Shown: piece after piece, positions 50,391 through 59,887 of the stretch
How positions within the stretch are numbered: the stretch's first letter is position 1
Layout of the letters: every line of letters starts with the position of its first letter
NCBI GenBank assembly: GCA_029433525.1
Contig: JAQTIF010000001.1
Span: forward strand, 1,302,001-1,366,000
DNA from: Enterobacteriaceae bacterium ESL0689
GTDB lineage: Bacteria > Pseudomonadota > Gammaproteobacteria > Enterobacterales > Enterobacteriaceae
Length of the DNA stretch: 64,000 nt
Direction of reading: 5' to 3'
Notes under the pieces: model-generated
The model's input: the letters and a program-made list of their open reading frames with translations, nothing else
The model's database searches: none
Told to the model about the DNA's origin: nothing
Position numbers and translations under genes: made by a program

Positions 50391-51205
50391 TCGGGGCGCT
50401 CCTGGTGTAACGGATTGAGGACTTTTTGTAGAAAACGATGCGTGCGGACATGTTGTGGATGTACAAAAAACGTCGCTGGAGGCGCGACTTCGAGGATCTC
50501 ACCTTTATCGATAAAGACCACCCGGTCAGCGATCTCGCGGGCAAACTGCATCTCATGGGTGACCACAAGCATCGTGATGCCACTGTGGGCCAGTGTTTTC
50601 ATCACCTGTAATACTTCACCGATCATTTCAGGATCGAGGGCGGATGTCGGTTCATCGAAAAGAATAATTTGTGGTGAAGAGGCGAGGGCGCGGGCAATCG
50701 CAACACGCTGTTGCTGACCACCAGAGAGCTGAGCAGACATAAATTGCGCTTTATCCTCCAGCCCGACCTGTTGCAGCAGTGCCAGTGCGCGATGACGAGC
50801 GGCATCGCTCTTCCAGCCGTGCACACGCTCCAGGGCCAGAGTAATATTCTGTAGTGCTGTCAGATGGGCATAGAGATTGAATTGCTGAAAAACAAAACCG
50901 ACCCGACTGCGTAACTGGCGTAAAGCGCGGGCAGTCAGTTGATGGGTGGGCTTGCCATCGATCAGAATTTCACCCTCACTGAGTGATTCAAGTTGATTGA
51001 TCAGGCGAATCAATGTCGATTTCCCGGAACCGGAGGGGCCGAGGATCGCGACGACCTCGCCCGGCTCAACCTGCAGATTAATATTGTTCAATACCTGATG
51101 ATTACCGTAACTTTTGGCAACCTGACGAAATTCAATGCTGGCGCGTTGTAAATGCGAAAAATCCGCAGACGCCGCTGTGGCGGATGAAAACAGAGCGGAT
51201 AACAT
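50387..51205 (-). CDS. Polar amino-acid ABC transporter ATP-binding protein
   Basis: A 272-residue ABC ATPase: Walker [11 protein letters not shown]-loop FVFQQFNLY, signature [15 protein letters not shown], Walker [14 protein letters not shown] and the H-loop VVTHE. Starting at 51205 ([13 protein letters not shown]) leaves one base after the binding-protein stop; the in-frame extension upstream would run into that gene. The first 30 residues are an unusual Ser/Ala-rich extension before the ABC domain. Confidence 0.9.
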   Translation of the reverse strand: MLSALFSSATAASADFSHLQRASIEFRQVAKSYGNHQVLNNINLQVEPGEVVAILGPSGSGKSTLIRLINQLESLSEGEILIDGKPTHQLTARALRQLRSRVGFVFQQFNLYAHLTALQNITLALERVHGWKSDAARHRALALLQQVGLEDKAQFMSAQLSGGQQQRVAIARALASSPQIILFDEPTSALDPEMIGEVLQVMKTLAHSGITMLVVTHEMQFAREIADRVVFIDKGEILEVAPPATFFVHPQHVRTHRFLQKVLNPLHQERPD

Positions 51206-51206
51206 A

Positions 51207-52016
51207 CTATTTCGCTTCGATAGTAAATGTGCGTGGTTGCGGTGTCTGAGTGGTCGGGCCAAACCAGAGATCGTATATTTTGGTTGCCTGGCCTGATTTT
51301 TCGAGCTCCAGCAACCCTTGATTCACCGCGTTCAGCAATGCGGGCTGGCCTTTCTTTACCCCTACGCCAATCTCTTCTTTGCTGAGCAGTTCAGGAATAA
51401 TCTTAAATTTTTGTTTATCGGGTGCGGCGGCCAGCAAGCCAGCCAGAATCGTGCTGTCCTGAGTAATCGCCTGGACATTACCGTGACGTAGTGCAGTCAG
51501 TGCCAGTGGAATATCATCATAGGAGAGAACCCGTGATTGCGGGAAACGTTGATGTAATGTCTGTTCGCCCGTCGTGCCTTTTACTGCTCCAATACGTGAT
51601 TTCTGGTAACTTTGCAGCGTGTCAGCGGAAGTTGCCGGCACAAGGAATTGCTGACCGGTGACAAAATAGGGGAGAGAAAAATCAATCACCTGAGCACGTT
51701 CCGGGGTAATCGTCATATCTGCGATGATCAGATCCACTTTACTTGATTGTAATAGCGGAATTCGATTTGCCGGATTCGTCGCGACCAGTTTGAGGCCGAC
51801 ACCCAGTGATTGCGCGAGTGCCTGTGCAAAATCGACATCGTACCCTACCAGTTGATGGCTTTCAGGATCAATCGAACCAAAAGGGGGATTAGCATCAAAA
51901 GTGGCGATTTTTATCACACCAGCCGCTTTAATATCGGCTAACTGGTCGGCCTGCGCCTGGGTCGTCAGTATCAATATACCGAATACCAATTGCGATGCTA
52001 TGTCTGTTATCCGCAT
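51207..52016 (-). CDS. Polar amino-acid ABC transporter periplasmic binding protein
   Basis: A 269-residue SBP family 3 protein with an N-terminal signal (about 1-23, ending AQA-DQL). The family signature [15 protein letters not shown] and [20 protein letters not shown] are clear. It captures an amino acid in the periplasm for the permeases downstream. First gene of the operon. Confidence 0.9.
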   Translation of the reverse strand: MRITDIASQLVFGILILTTQAQADQLADIKAAGVIKIATFDANPPFGSIDPESHQLVGYDVDFAQALAQSLGVGLKLVATNPANRIPLLQSSKVDLIIADMTITPERAQVIDFSLPYFVTGQQFLVPATSADTLQSYQKSRIGAVKGTTGEQTLHQRFPQSRVLSYDDIPLALTALRHGNVQAITQDSTILAGLLAAAPDKQKFKIIPELLSKEEIGVGVKKGQPALLNAVNQGLLELEKSGQATKIYDLWFGPTTQTPQPRTFTIEAK

Positions 52017-52498
52017 GATATTTCCCTTAAAATTTTATTTTGTATTTCATACCTGCCACGCTCCCATAAACCGATGCTATCCGGCAAGGAAGAAAAAGTT
52101 CTTATCTATAACAGAAAGATATTTAATCGCGAGCCATCATGCTTTGCCAGAGTTGTGCATCAGGCGGCATTGTTACAGGCGCAGAAATCTGATCCTGCAT
52201 GAATGACGACTATCGCTCATCAGTATGCTTATCACTCAAAGGGAGAGAAAACGATAGCTTAATGTTATTTAGAAAAAATATCGCACAATTTGTTAAAAAT
52301 ATTATAAGTTAAATTTTTAAAGACTTGTTTGAATTTTACTTCAAAGGATTAAATGCCAGAATAAAAAGTGTGTAATATTAAATGCGTCATGAAAATAAGA
52401 GTTTTCTGGTTGATTTTAAACTGCGGTTTTTAACAGAGGGGCAGACTATTAAACTGTAATCGCTTCGTCCCGGTTTGCGGGCGTTAGCCCGTATTGCT
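52017..52498. other. AT-rich intergenic region before IS1 copy A
   Basis: No convincing gene. The ABC operon promoter should be near 52020-52100 on the minus strand. Towards the IS1 end a small hairpin CGGGC-GTTA-GCCCG (near 52478-52491) is present. The rest is featureless AT-rich DNA. Confidence 0.4.
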
Positions 52499-52527
52499 GG
52501 TGGTATATTCAATATGTTTATATTGTC

Positions 52528-52941
52528 TCAAACATAATATTCGCGCTCAATAAAAGTACCGATGATCCTGTCATGCATCTCAAAAGATTTTGAGTACCCC
52601 AGTGTCTTACGATTCAGTCGCTTTAACCGGTTACGCAGATTCAGGTTGTCCCGTTCAATCCGCTGCGTGTAAAGCTTACCCCTGATATGTTTTTCATCCG
52701 GCAGTATGTCATATGCGCTGAAGTTATCGGTACACCAGAAGGCGACATGAAAACCTGATAATAATCTCAGTAACCTGCGCAGTGTCTTTTTGCTCCTGCG
52801 CCCAAAAGTAGGCGCAATAATACGTTTGAGACGAGGCTCCCACGCATACCACAGCCAGCGTTGCTGCTTTTTACTGCCAGCAAAAGACCACATCTCATCC
52901 ACTTCACAGATAAGCTGGATTTGCAGATTATCCAGCGGCAA
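52528..52941 (-). CDS. insB: IS1 InsB transposase part, copy A
   Basis: A 137-residue frame carrying the DDE catalytic domain: EVDEMWSFAGSKKQQRW, FWCTDNFSAY, YTQRIERDNLNLRNRLKRL and the C-terminal FEMHDRIIGTF. In IS1 it is made as an InsAB' fusion by a -1 shift at the A-run at the end of insA; the frame upstream of its first start-like codon (TTG) is open to that site, so the fusion should be possible. Confidence 0.9.
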   Translation of the reverse strand: MPLDNLQIQLICEVDEMWSFAGSKKQQRWLWYAWEPRLKRIIAPTFGRRSKKTLRRLLRLLSGFHVAFWCTDNFSAYDILPDEKHIRGKLYTQRIERDNLNLRNRLKRLNRKTLGYSKSFEMHDRIIGTFIEREYYV

Positions 52942-52946
52942 TGTGG

Positions 52947-53222
52947 TTACACATCGTGGCGCGGGTTTTTTAAAGTGCGGACAACGGCATTGATGCTGAT
53001 ATGCAGAGTCCGTGCGGTATCACGGATACCGGCATTATTTATAGCAAGGTCAACAATTTGTTCTTTCATGCCGGGGCGGCAGGCACGATAAGCATAATCG
53101 GTCTGGAAAGTACGACAGCATGACTGACAACGATAGCGCTGAAAACCGGACTTACCCAGGCCATGCTTTTTAACGGGTTCAGTTTGTTGACAAAACGGGC
53201 ATGTTACGTCAATTTTAGCCAT
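52947..53222 (-). CDS. insA: IS1 InsA regulator, copy A
   Basis: A 91-residue protein, the E. coli InsA length, with a zinc-finger CPFCQQTEPVKKHG and CQSCCRTFQ and a helix-turn-helix (NNAGIRDTARTLHISINAVV). It binds the IS ends and provides the N-terminus of the transposase. The motif TTTAAAAAAC near its end is the slip site for -1 frameshifting. Confidence 0.92.
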   Translation of the reverse strand: MAKIDVTCPFCQQTEPVKKHGLGKSGFQRYRCQSCCRTFQTDYAYRACRPGMKEQIVDLAINNAGIRDTARTLHISINAVVRTLKNPRHDV

Positions 53223-53282
53223 CTGGTGTCTCTGATAAAAAGAGCGATGATACAACGTGATCAATATGTTGAATACATGACC

Positions 53283-53538
53283 CAAAATTGTTACATAGAG
53301 ATTAACGCTAAGAAACCATGCGATAACAAAAAATATTTTAGAGAGAAAATATCACGATTAGTGAGGGTGGAAACGGGTAGGGAAAGTATCATTTTACTTT
53401 TAAAAAGTGAGTGGTAAAATTAATAAGTTGATTTTTATAAATATTTTTTAGCGAATTTGTTAATGACAGATGAGCCAAACCAATAGTCTGATATGACACC
53501 AGGCCGGTGTCTGGTGTGGTGTTGCGATATGTCAACAT
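53283..53538 (+). other. AT-rich region between IS1 copy A and the MITE
   Basis: No gene. An ACACCAG/CTGGTGT hairpin (53496-53517) is the only clear structure. Together with 53730-54043 this is the DNA upstream of fimA; no fimB/fimE recombinase gene and no fimS-like invertible repeats are found. Confidence 0.45.
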
Positions 53539-53547
53539 GTTTCTGTA

Positions 53548-53720
53548 GGCTTTGTTGAATAATAGTGAACCATGCTGTTTTATCACACCTGTTTTGGTCA
53601 TAAATGCTGGTCTCTACTGCGAGAAGCTTCCGACCCTGACCTTAACCTTCTGATTTTACGTTGAGGAAGACCGATGTTTTTGTAGGCACGCAGCATAATA
53701 TCTATTTATTCAACAAAGCC
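53548..53720. mobile_element. 173-bp IS903-type MITE
   Basis: The ends are GGCTTTGTTGAATAA and its exact inverse TTATTCAACAAAGCC, the terminal sequence of IS903 (IS5 family). The element is flanked by a perfect 9-bp direct repeat GTTTCTGTA (53539-53547 and 53721-53729), the IS903 target duplication size. There is no transposase frame inside, so it is a non-autonomous derivative that would need IS903-type transposase in trans. Confidence 0.92.
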
Positions 53721-53729
53721 GTTTCTGTA

Positions 53730-54043
53730 TCGACAAATTGATAACCATCATCTATGTTATATTATGTAAGGTGTTAAACTTTGATGTGATTATTTTTGGT
53801 TATATTCATAGTCATTAAAAAAAAGTTTTTTTTCCGTATTATATGCGCGCTGTAAATGTGTACGAATAACATCGTTTGATAATGGCATAATACATATTCT
53901 GAGTATTTGTTACAGGTGAAAAATGGTAAGCAGGCCAGTCTGCGGGCATGGTGTTTGCATATAATGCCAGATTAAGTGCATCTAAACTAAATAACCTGGA
54001 TAACTTGAAGTACGGTAATTTATATCAATTAAGGAGTACCACT
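53730..54043 (+). promoter_or_regulatory. fimA upstream region
   Basis: AT-rich leader of fimA with tracts of A and T (about 53815-53835). It ends with AAGGAG, 7 bases before the GTG start of fimA. No defined promoter is claimed; the candidate -10 boxes (CATAAT near 53886) are weak. Confidence 0.3.
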
Positions 54044-54589
54044 GTGAAGATCAAATCATTAGCAATCATCGCAATGTCTGCATTATCACTGAGTTCAGTA
54101 TCTGCTTTAGCTGCGTCAACAATAGTTAATGGTGGTGAGATACATTTTAGAGGTGAAGTTGTTTCTGCGGCTTGTGCCATCAACGCTGCCTCACTTGATC
54201 AAACTGTCCAGTTAGGTCAGGTGCGTTCTGACCAACTGGGTACAACAGGTAATATCAGCACGAATGTTGGTTTTACGATTCAGTTAGATGATTGTGATGT
54301 GAGTGTAGCGACAAAAGCCGCTGTCGCTTTCATCGGCACAACAGTGAGTGGCCAGCCTAAGATTCTGGCACTGCAAAATTCTGCTGCAGGCAGCGCCGTC
54401 AATGTCGGTATTCAGATTACAGACAGAACAGGTACTGCGCTGGTACTGGATGGTACTGATTTTGGTGCATCAACTATGCTGAACGCAGGGACTAATATTA
54501 TTCCACTGCAGGCTCATTATATTGCTACCGGTGTGGCAACTGCAGGTATCGCTAATGCAGATGTCACCTTTAAAGTGCAGTATCAATAA
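54044..54589 (+). CDS. fimA: Type 1 fimbrial major subunit
   Basis: A 181-residue pilin. The GTG start after AAGGAGTACCACT gives [20 protein letters not shown], almost the E. coli FimA signal peptide; a longer upstream frame is not supported. The mature pilin has the Cys pair (AACAIN, DDCDV), [10 protein letters not shown] and the C-terminal beta-zipper [10 protein letters not shown]. It forms the helical rod. First gene of fimAICDFGH-like operon. Confidence 0.95.
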   Translation: MKIKSLAIIAMSALSLSSVSALAASTIVNGGEIHFRGEVVSAACAINAASLDQTVQLGQVRSDQLGTTGNISTNVGFTIQLDDCDVSVATKAAVAFIGTTVSGQPKILALQNSAAGSAVNVGIQITDRTGTALVLDGTDFGASTMLNAGTNIIPLQAHYIATGVATAGIANADVTFKVQYQ

Positions 54590-54665
54590 GATCTGAATTC
54601 GGCAGGGAAGCAATAAGAGCCAGGAGGGCTCACAATATTTTATAGCGGACCAGGATAACTTATTG

Positions 54666-55205
54666 ATGAAACTAATAAAATCTGGGCTGTTACTTATTTT
54701 GTTACCCGGTCTGGCCACAGCGAGTGTACAGTCAGCCACGACTCAGGCAGAAGGTGCCTTGCGTTTTCAGGGGATCATTATCGCGGAGGCCTGTCGCGTT
54801 GAAGCGGGTGATCAGCAAATGACTGTTAACATGGGGCAGATCAGTAGTAACAGGTTTCATACTGTTGGTGAAGACAGCAATCCGGTGGCTTTTGATATTC
54901 ATTTACAGGATTGCAGCACAGCCATCAGTCAGCGCGTTAGTGTGACTTTTCACGGTGTGACTGACTATAAATATACCGATGTACTTTCAGCGGGTGATGC
55001 ACCGGGGGTTGCCAGAGGAGTGGGTATCGTTCTGTTTGACAAAGACGGTAAACAGATCCTGCTGAGTGAACCATCCGAAAGCAAGACACTTATTCATGAT
55101 GGCCCGACAACGCTTCACTTTGTCGCGAAATACAGGGCAACTGAAAATCAGGTTGTTGGTGGGGTTGTTAATTCTCAGGCCTGGTTCTCATTGACCTATC
55201 AGTAA
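54666..55205 (+). CDS. fimI: Fimbrial minor subunit, FimI-like
   Basis: A 179-residue pilin-fold protein with signal peptide (MKLIKSGLLLILLPGLATAS), Cys pair (EACRVE, QDCSTA) and C-terminal SQAWFSLTYQ. Its place between fimA and the chaperone gene is that of fimI, the proposed rod terminator in E. coli. The start at 54666 is the ATG after a TTG three bases earlier. Confidence 0.85.
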   Translation: MKLIKSGLLLILLPGLATASVQSATTQAEGALRFQGIIIAEACRVEAGDQQMTVNMGQISSNRFHTVGEDSNPVAFDIHLQDCSTAISQRVSVTFHGVTDYKYTDVLSAGDAPGVARGVGIVLFDKDGKQILLSEPSESKTLIHDGPTTLHFVAKYRATENQVVGGVVNSQAWFSLTYQ

Positions 55206-55267
55206 GTCAATTAAAAATAATATTACAATGGAATTCACCTGCAATAATTATAAAACAGGAACATATA

Positions 55268-55993
55268 GTGAATAAACAAGGGCAGAATATAAGAAAATCG
55301 CACAAGATAACTCATGCCATACTGGCAGGCGTTTTACTTTTGGCGACTTATGGCGTAAGTCGCCATGCTGAAGCAGGCGTTGCGCTGGGTGCCACTCGGG
55401 TTATCTATCCAGCCGGACAAAAACAGGTCCAGTTAGCTGTGACTAACAGCGATAATAAAAGTGCTTATTTAATTCAGTCATGGGTAGAAAATGCCGACGG
55501 GAAAAAAGATGGCCGTTTCGTTGTTACTCCACCGCTGTTTTCGATGCAAGGCAAAAAAGAGAATACACTGCGCATTATTGATGCGACTAATAATCAATTG
55601 CCGCAGGATCGCGAGAGTCTGTTCTGGATGAATGTCAAAGCGATTCCAGCAATGGATAAGGCTAAACTGAGCGAAAATACTTTACAACTGGCGATTATCA
55701 GCCGCATCAAACTATACTATCGCCCAGCCAGGCTCGCACTTCCACCGGAACAGGCGGCAGAAAAACTCTCTTTCACTCGTGAAGGGGCATCGCTGGTCTT
55801 GACCAATCCCACCCCTTATTATCTGACCGTGACGGAGCTCAAAGCAGGAAATAAAGAGCTGGAAAACGCGCTGGTGCCACCAATGGGTAAAACCTCAGTG
55901 AAATTACCTGCTGATGCTGGTAGTAATATTACATACCAGACAATTAATGATTATGGTGCATTGACTACGCCACAGAAAGCAGTCGTGAAATAA
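55268..55993 (+). CDS. fimC: Periplasmic fimbrial chaperone
   Basis: A 241-residue PapD-family chaperone. Signal peptide with HAEA-GVALG cleavage; the N-terminal LGATRVIYPAGQKQVQLAVTNS, the conserved PPLFSMQGKKENTLRI and SRIKLYYRP motifs are present. It starts with GTG after AACAGGAACATATA. It completes pilin folds by donor-strand complementation and hands subunits to the usher. Confidence 0.94.
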   Translation: MNKQGQNIRKSHKITHAILAGVLLLATYGVSRHAEAGVALGATRVIYPAGQKQVQLAVTNSDNKSAYLIQSWVENADGKKDGRFVVTPPLFSMQGKKENTLRIIDATNNQLPQDRESLFWMNVKAIPAMDKAKLSENTLQLAIISRIKLYYRPARLALPPEQAAEKLSFTREGASLVLTNPTPYYLTVTELKAGNKELENALVPPMGKTSVKLPADAGSNITYQTINDYGALTTPQKAVVK

Positions 55994-56047
55994 TCGGGAA
56001 CACAACAGCAAAAATAAATAGCCGGATATTATTAAACCGGAGGGATT

Positions 56048-58654
56048 ATGTTGTATCGCCAAGATGAACTGGATGATTTAGGTTCCCGATGTATCCGGCG
56101 TACTTTACTATCGACGCTGGTACTGCTGTTTTGTGCAAGGTTATTTCCTGTGCAGGCTGAAATCTATTTTAATCCACGTTTTTTAACCGATGATCAGACT
56201 GCCGAAGTCGATTTATCGGGATTTGAAAAAGGTCAGGAAATACCACCTGGGACCTATCATGTCGACCTTTATCTGAATGATAATTTGATTACCACTCAGG
56301 ATGTTGTATTTCATAGTAATGAACAGGGGAGTGATCTGGTGCCTTGTCTGACACGTAATCAGTTGTCAAACATAGGGGTCAATATCGCCAAACTACCTGT
56401 GAGCGAAACGCTGGACAACGAAACATGCCAGCCGTTAACAACGCTGATAAGTGACGCCACTTCTCGTTTTGATGTGGGTAAACAGCATCTGTATATCACG
56501 GTTCCACAAGATTTTATGAATAATCATGCCCGTGGTTATATCCCTCCGGAACAATGGGATAATGGTATTACCGCGGCCTTAATTAACTATAACTTTACCG
56601 GGAATAATGTTCATAACGATTCTGGTAGCAGCAATTATGCCTATCTGAACCTGCAAAGTGGGCTGAATTTTGATGCCTGGCGCCTGCGGGATAACAGTAC
56701 CTGGAGTTATAGTAGTGGTAATTCATCGAATAATATCAACGAATGGCAGCACGTTAATACCTGGCTTGAACGGGATATTGTCGCGTTACGTTCGCGATTG
56801 ACGATTGGTGATAGCTATACCAATGGTGATATCTTTGATGGAATTAACTTCCGTGGTGTGCAGTTAGCTTCTGACGACAATATGTTACCGGATAGTTTGC
56901 GGGGATTTGCTCCGGTTATTCACGGGATTGCGCGTGGTACGGCGCAGGTATCCATTAAACAAAATGGTTATGAAATCTATCAGAATACAGTGCCTCCAGG
57001 CCCCTTTACCATCGACGATATTTACACCGCAGGTAATGGCGGTGATCTTCAGGTCACGATAAAAGAAGCAGATGGTAGTAGCCAGGTATTCAGTGTTCCG
57101 TGGTCCACTGTGCCGATGTTACAGCGTGAAGGCCATACACGTTATGCCGTCAATGCCGGTGAATACCGCAATGGCAATAAACAACAGGAAAAACCGAAGT
57201 TTTTCCAGGGTATTCTGATGCAAGGGCTGCCAGCTGGCTGGACATTGTATGGTGGTACTCAGGCGGCGGATCGCTATCGCGCCTTTAATTTAGGTGTCGG
57301 TAAAAATATGGGTTATCTGGGAGCGATGTCACTGGATGTGACTCAGGCTAACGCCACACTGCCTGATGACAGCGATCATCACGGCCAATCGATACGTTTC
57401 TTATATAACAAGTCGTTGAATGAAACAGGAACCAATATCCAGTTAGTGGGATATCGTTATTCCACCAGTGGCTATTATAATTTTGCTGATACCACGTACA
57501 GTCGAATGAGTGGTTATAGTATAGAAACAGCGAATGGTATCGTTCACACTAAGCCCAAATACACGGACTACTACAATCTGACTTATAACCGACGCGGTAA
57601 GACCCAGGTCAGTGTCAGCCAGCAGCTGACCGATATGGCCAGTCTCTATCTGACGGGCAGCCACCAAACCTACTGGAGCACCAGTCATGTCGACAAACAG
57701 CTGCAGGCTGGGCTTAATGCGGCAACCGGCGATATCAGCTGGACGCTGAGTTATAGTTTATCAAAAAATGCCTGGCAGCAAGGGAACGACCAGATGTTGT
57801 CTCTCAATGTTAATATTCCCTTTAGTCACTGGCTGCGTTCCGACACGCAATCTATCTGGCAGAGAGCCAACGCCAGCTACAGCATGTCACATGATCTTAA
57901 CGGCCGCATGACCAATATGGCCGGGCTTTACGGCACCTTACTGGAAGATAATAACCTCAGCTACAGTGTCCAGGCAGGACGTAATGATGGTGGTGATGGC
58001 AATAGTGGTTCGACGGGGTATACCGCATTGAATTATCGCGGTGGCTATGGCAACGCGAATGTCGGTTACAGCCGCAGTAATGGTTTTAAACAACTCTATT
58101 ATGGTGTTACGGGCGGTATGCTGGTACATGCTAATGGCATCACGTTAAGCCAGCCACTGAACGATACCGCTGTGCTGGTCAAAGCACCTGGGGCAGGTAA
58201 CGTAAAAGTTGAAAACCAGACCGGGGTATACACTGACTGGCGGGGCTATGCCGTGATCCCTTACGCGAGCGAGTACCGGGAAAACCGTATTGCGCTTAAT
58301 ACCAACAGCCTGGCGGATAATGTCGATCTGGATGATGCTGTCGTCAGTGTGGTTCCGACCCGTGGCGCGATTGTTCGTGCTGATTTTAAACCCCACGTTG
58401 GGATAAAAATTCTTATGACGCTGATTCACAATGGTAAACCGGCACCCTTTGGGGCGCAAGTGACCGCTGACAACAGTCAAAGCAGCGGCATTGTCGCCGA
58501 TAACGGACAGGTTTATCTCAGCGGTATGCCTTTGACAGGTAGCGTACAGGTGCAATGGGGTAATCAAACTGATACCCATTGTGTGGCGGATTATCACTTG
58601 CCAGCTGAGAGCCAGCAGCAAGCGTTAAGCCAGCTATCGGTTGAATGTCGCTAA
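56048..58654 (+). CDS. fimD: Fimbrial outer-membrane usher
   Basis: An 868-residue usher with an N-terminal signal (ending VQA-EIYFN), the periplasmic N-domain, a 24-strand barrel with plug (GFAPVIHGIARGTAQVSIKQ, GPFTIDDIYTAGNGGDLQV), and the C-terminal domains with paired Cys (TDTHCVADYHL, SVECR). It starts after GGAGGGATT. It catalyses subunit ordering and secretion. Length is close to E. coli FimD (878). Confidence 0.95.
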   Translation: MLYRQDELDDLGSRCIRRTLLSTLVLLFCARLFPVQAEIYFNPRFLTDDQTAEVDLSGFEKGQEIPPGTYHVDLYLNDNLITTQDVVFHSNEQGSDLVPCLTRNQLSNIGVNIAKLPVSETLDNETCQPLTTLISDATSRFDVGKQHLYITVPQDFMNNHARGYIPPEQWDNGITAALINYNFTGNNVHNDSGSSNYAYLNLQSGLNFDAWRLRDNSTWSYSSGNSSNNINEWQHVNTWLERDIVALRSRLTIGDSYTNGDIFDGINFRGVQLASDDNMLPDSLRGFAPVIHGIARGTAQVSIKQNGYEIYQNTVPPGPFTIDDIYTAGNGGDLQVTIKEADGSSQVFSVPWSTVPMLQREGHTRYAVNAGEYRNGNKQQEKPKFFQGILMQGLPAGWTLYGGTQAADRYRAFNLGVGKNMGYLGAMSLDVTQANATLPDDSDHHGQSIRFLYNKSLNETGTNIQLVGYRYSTSGYYNFADTTYSRMSGYSIETANGIVHTKPKYTDYYNLTYNRRGKTQVSVSQQLTDMASLYLTGSHQTYWSTSHVDKQLQAGLNAATGDISWTLSYSLSKNAWQQGNDQMLSLNVNIPFSHWLRSDTQSIWQRANASYSMSHDLNGRMTNMAGLYGTLLEDNNLSYSVQAGRNDGGDGNSGSTGYTALNYRGGYGNANVGYSRSNGFKQLYYGVTGGMLVHANGITLSQPLNDTAVLVKAPGAGNVKVENQTGVYTDWRGYAVIPYASEYRENRIALNTNSLADNVDLDDAVVSVVPTRGAIVRADFKPHVGIKILMTLIHNGKPAPFGAQVTADNSQSSGIVADNGQVYLSGMPLTGSVQVQWGNQTDTHCVADYHLPAESQQQALSQLSVECR

Positions 58655-58665
58655 GGAGGCAATAC

Positions 58666-59184
58666 ATGAGAAAATTACTTTGTCTGCCTTGCATTTTGCT
58701 GACACTGGTCGCGACCCATACTATCGCTGCGGAAAGCACCATTACCCTTAATGGTTATATGCATGATAATTCCTGCGAGGTGGATAGTCAGTCGGTCAAC
58801 TTTGGAGTCGATCTGCTGCATCACGCGACAAAACAGCTGAATATTGTTGGGGCAACCACTGTCATGGTGCCATTTAAGATTGTGTTCTCTTCCTGTGGTG
58901 CTTCAACAACAAATGTCCGCATCGGTTTCACAGGCACTGCCGATGGCGACGATCCACATTTGTTAAAAAATGATGGTAGTGCCAGCGGGCTGGGGGTAGA
59001 GATTCTTGATAGCGATAAAAATATTCAGCCACTCAATGCGCTGCAAACCTCGATCAGATGGACACCATTACGGCCTGGTCAGTCTAATATTGTGAATTTT
59101 TATGCTCGTTTGAAGGCAAGCCGATCACCGGTAGTGGCCGGTATAGTGCAGGCAACAGCGACGTTCACTCTCGAATTTCAATAA
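58666..59184 (+). CDS. fimF: Fimbrial minor subunit, FimF-like
   Basis: A 172-residue pilin with signal (MRKLLCLPCILLTLVATHTI) and the pilin motif DNSCEVDSQSVNFG. The ATG at 58666 follows GGAGGCAATAC. The position after fimD is that of fimF, a tip-fibrillum subunit adaptor. The C-terminal QATATFTLEFQ is the donor strand region. Confidence 0.88.
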   Translation: MRKLLCLPCILLTLVATHTIAAESTITLNGYMHDNSCEVDSQSVNFGVDLLHHATKQLNIVGATTVMVPFKIVFSSCGASTTNVRIGFTGTADGDDPHLLKNDGSASGLGVEILDSDKNIQPLNALQTSIRWTPLRPGQSNIVNFYARLKASRSPVVAGIVQATATFTLEFQ

Positions 59185-59196
59185 GCGGAGGCGGGT

Positions 59197-59703
59197 ATGA
59201 AAAAGGCTTATGCGGGATGGTTGCTGGCGGGGTTACTCAGCGTCGCTTTCTCCCTGCCAGCGGCTGATGTGACGATCACCGTGAATGGCCAGGTGGTGGC
59301 CAAACCTTGTGTAGGAAGTGTAGTAAATCAACAAATCAATCTGGGTGATTTCTATGCCTTTAATCAAGTCAATGTGGGGGATTTTTCGCTATCCCATCCG
59401 ATTGTGTTTTCTATGAGTGGTTGCCCTGTTGGCACGTCGCGGGTCACGGCGACGTTTGATGGCACGATGTATAACGGTACCCACTATTTCCAAAATCAGG
59501 GAACGGCGACCAACGTTGCGATTGAACTGCTGGAGAACAGAAACAGTGGTCCGCTCGGTAAGGGTAGCCGGATGACGGTCAATGTTAATGATCCCAATAT
59601 GGACGCCGTGTTTTCATTATGGGCCAGAGTGGTGACGGTTAATGGTCGTCCGACTCAGGGTACGATAGAGACTGTCATTAGTGTGATTTATACCTATGCT
59701 TAA
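59197..59703 (+). CDS. fimG: Fimbrial minor subunit, FimG-like
   Basis: A 168-residue pilin with signal peptide (AGWLLAGLLSVAFSLPA) and N-terminal donor strand DVTITVNGQVVAKPC as in FimG, which complements the pilin domain of FimH. It follows fimF after 12 bases. Confidence 0.88.
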   Translation: MKKAYAGWLLAGLLSVAFSLPAADVTITVNGQVVAKPCVGSVVNQQINLGDFYAFNQVNVGDFSLSHPIVFSMSGCPVGTSRVTATFDGTMYNGTHYFQNQGTATNVAIELLENRNSGPLGKGSRMTVNVNDPNMDAVFSLWARVVTVNGRPTQGTIETVISVIYTYA

Positions 59704-59799
59704 AGCGGCGTGAGGCAGATAAAAATCTGTCTCACCTCGCTGTTCCTCCTGCTGTCTGGCGCGGAAAGCGTGCCTGGTGCATGTCCTTCAGTTTTTGTG

Positions 59800-59853
59800 C
59801 ACTGTCTGTAGCTCTATCTGGCTGTCCTCAACAATGCCTGCCTGCCAGGCTCT
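59800..59853 (+). repeat. Degenerate interspersed-repeat fragment
   Basis: ACTGTCTGTAGCTCTATCTG to TGCCAGGCTCTGA resembles the right half of the repeat family (CTGGCTG, AACAATGCCTG, CCAGGCTCT), with substitutions. It lies between fimG and the first fimH. Confidence 0.5.
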
Positions 59854-59860
59854 GATGAAA

Positions 59861-59887
59861 GGAAGATTTTTTTAAATCTAAGACATT
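59861..59887 (+). promoter_or_regulatory. Leader hairpin and ribosome site of fimH1
   Basis: GGAAG at 59861-59865 is 22 bases from the ATG, too far for normal use. Between them AGATTT-TTTT-AAATCT can form a 6-bp hairpin, leaving 8 bases to the ATG. The same geometry with a compensated base pair occurs before fimH2. Confidence 0.5.

Larger units (their letters stand above)
52499..53282 (-). mobile_element. IS1-family insertion sequence, copy A
   Basis: A 784-base element with imperfect terminal repeats (GGTGGTATATTCAATATGTT at the left; GGTCATGTATTCAACATATT at the right read inward). It encodes InsA and InsB with an A-AAA-AAC slip site, the IS1 plan, although the sequence is well diverged from E. 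coli IS1. No flanking target duplication is visible, so one side may have been altered after insertion. Confidence 0.92.

Noticed and set aside
52490-53292. Target duplication around IS1 copy A
   Set aside because: The flanks (CCGTATTGCT and CAAAATTGTT) share only ATTG; not a credible 8-9 base duplication.
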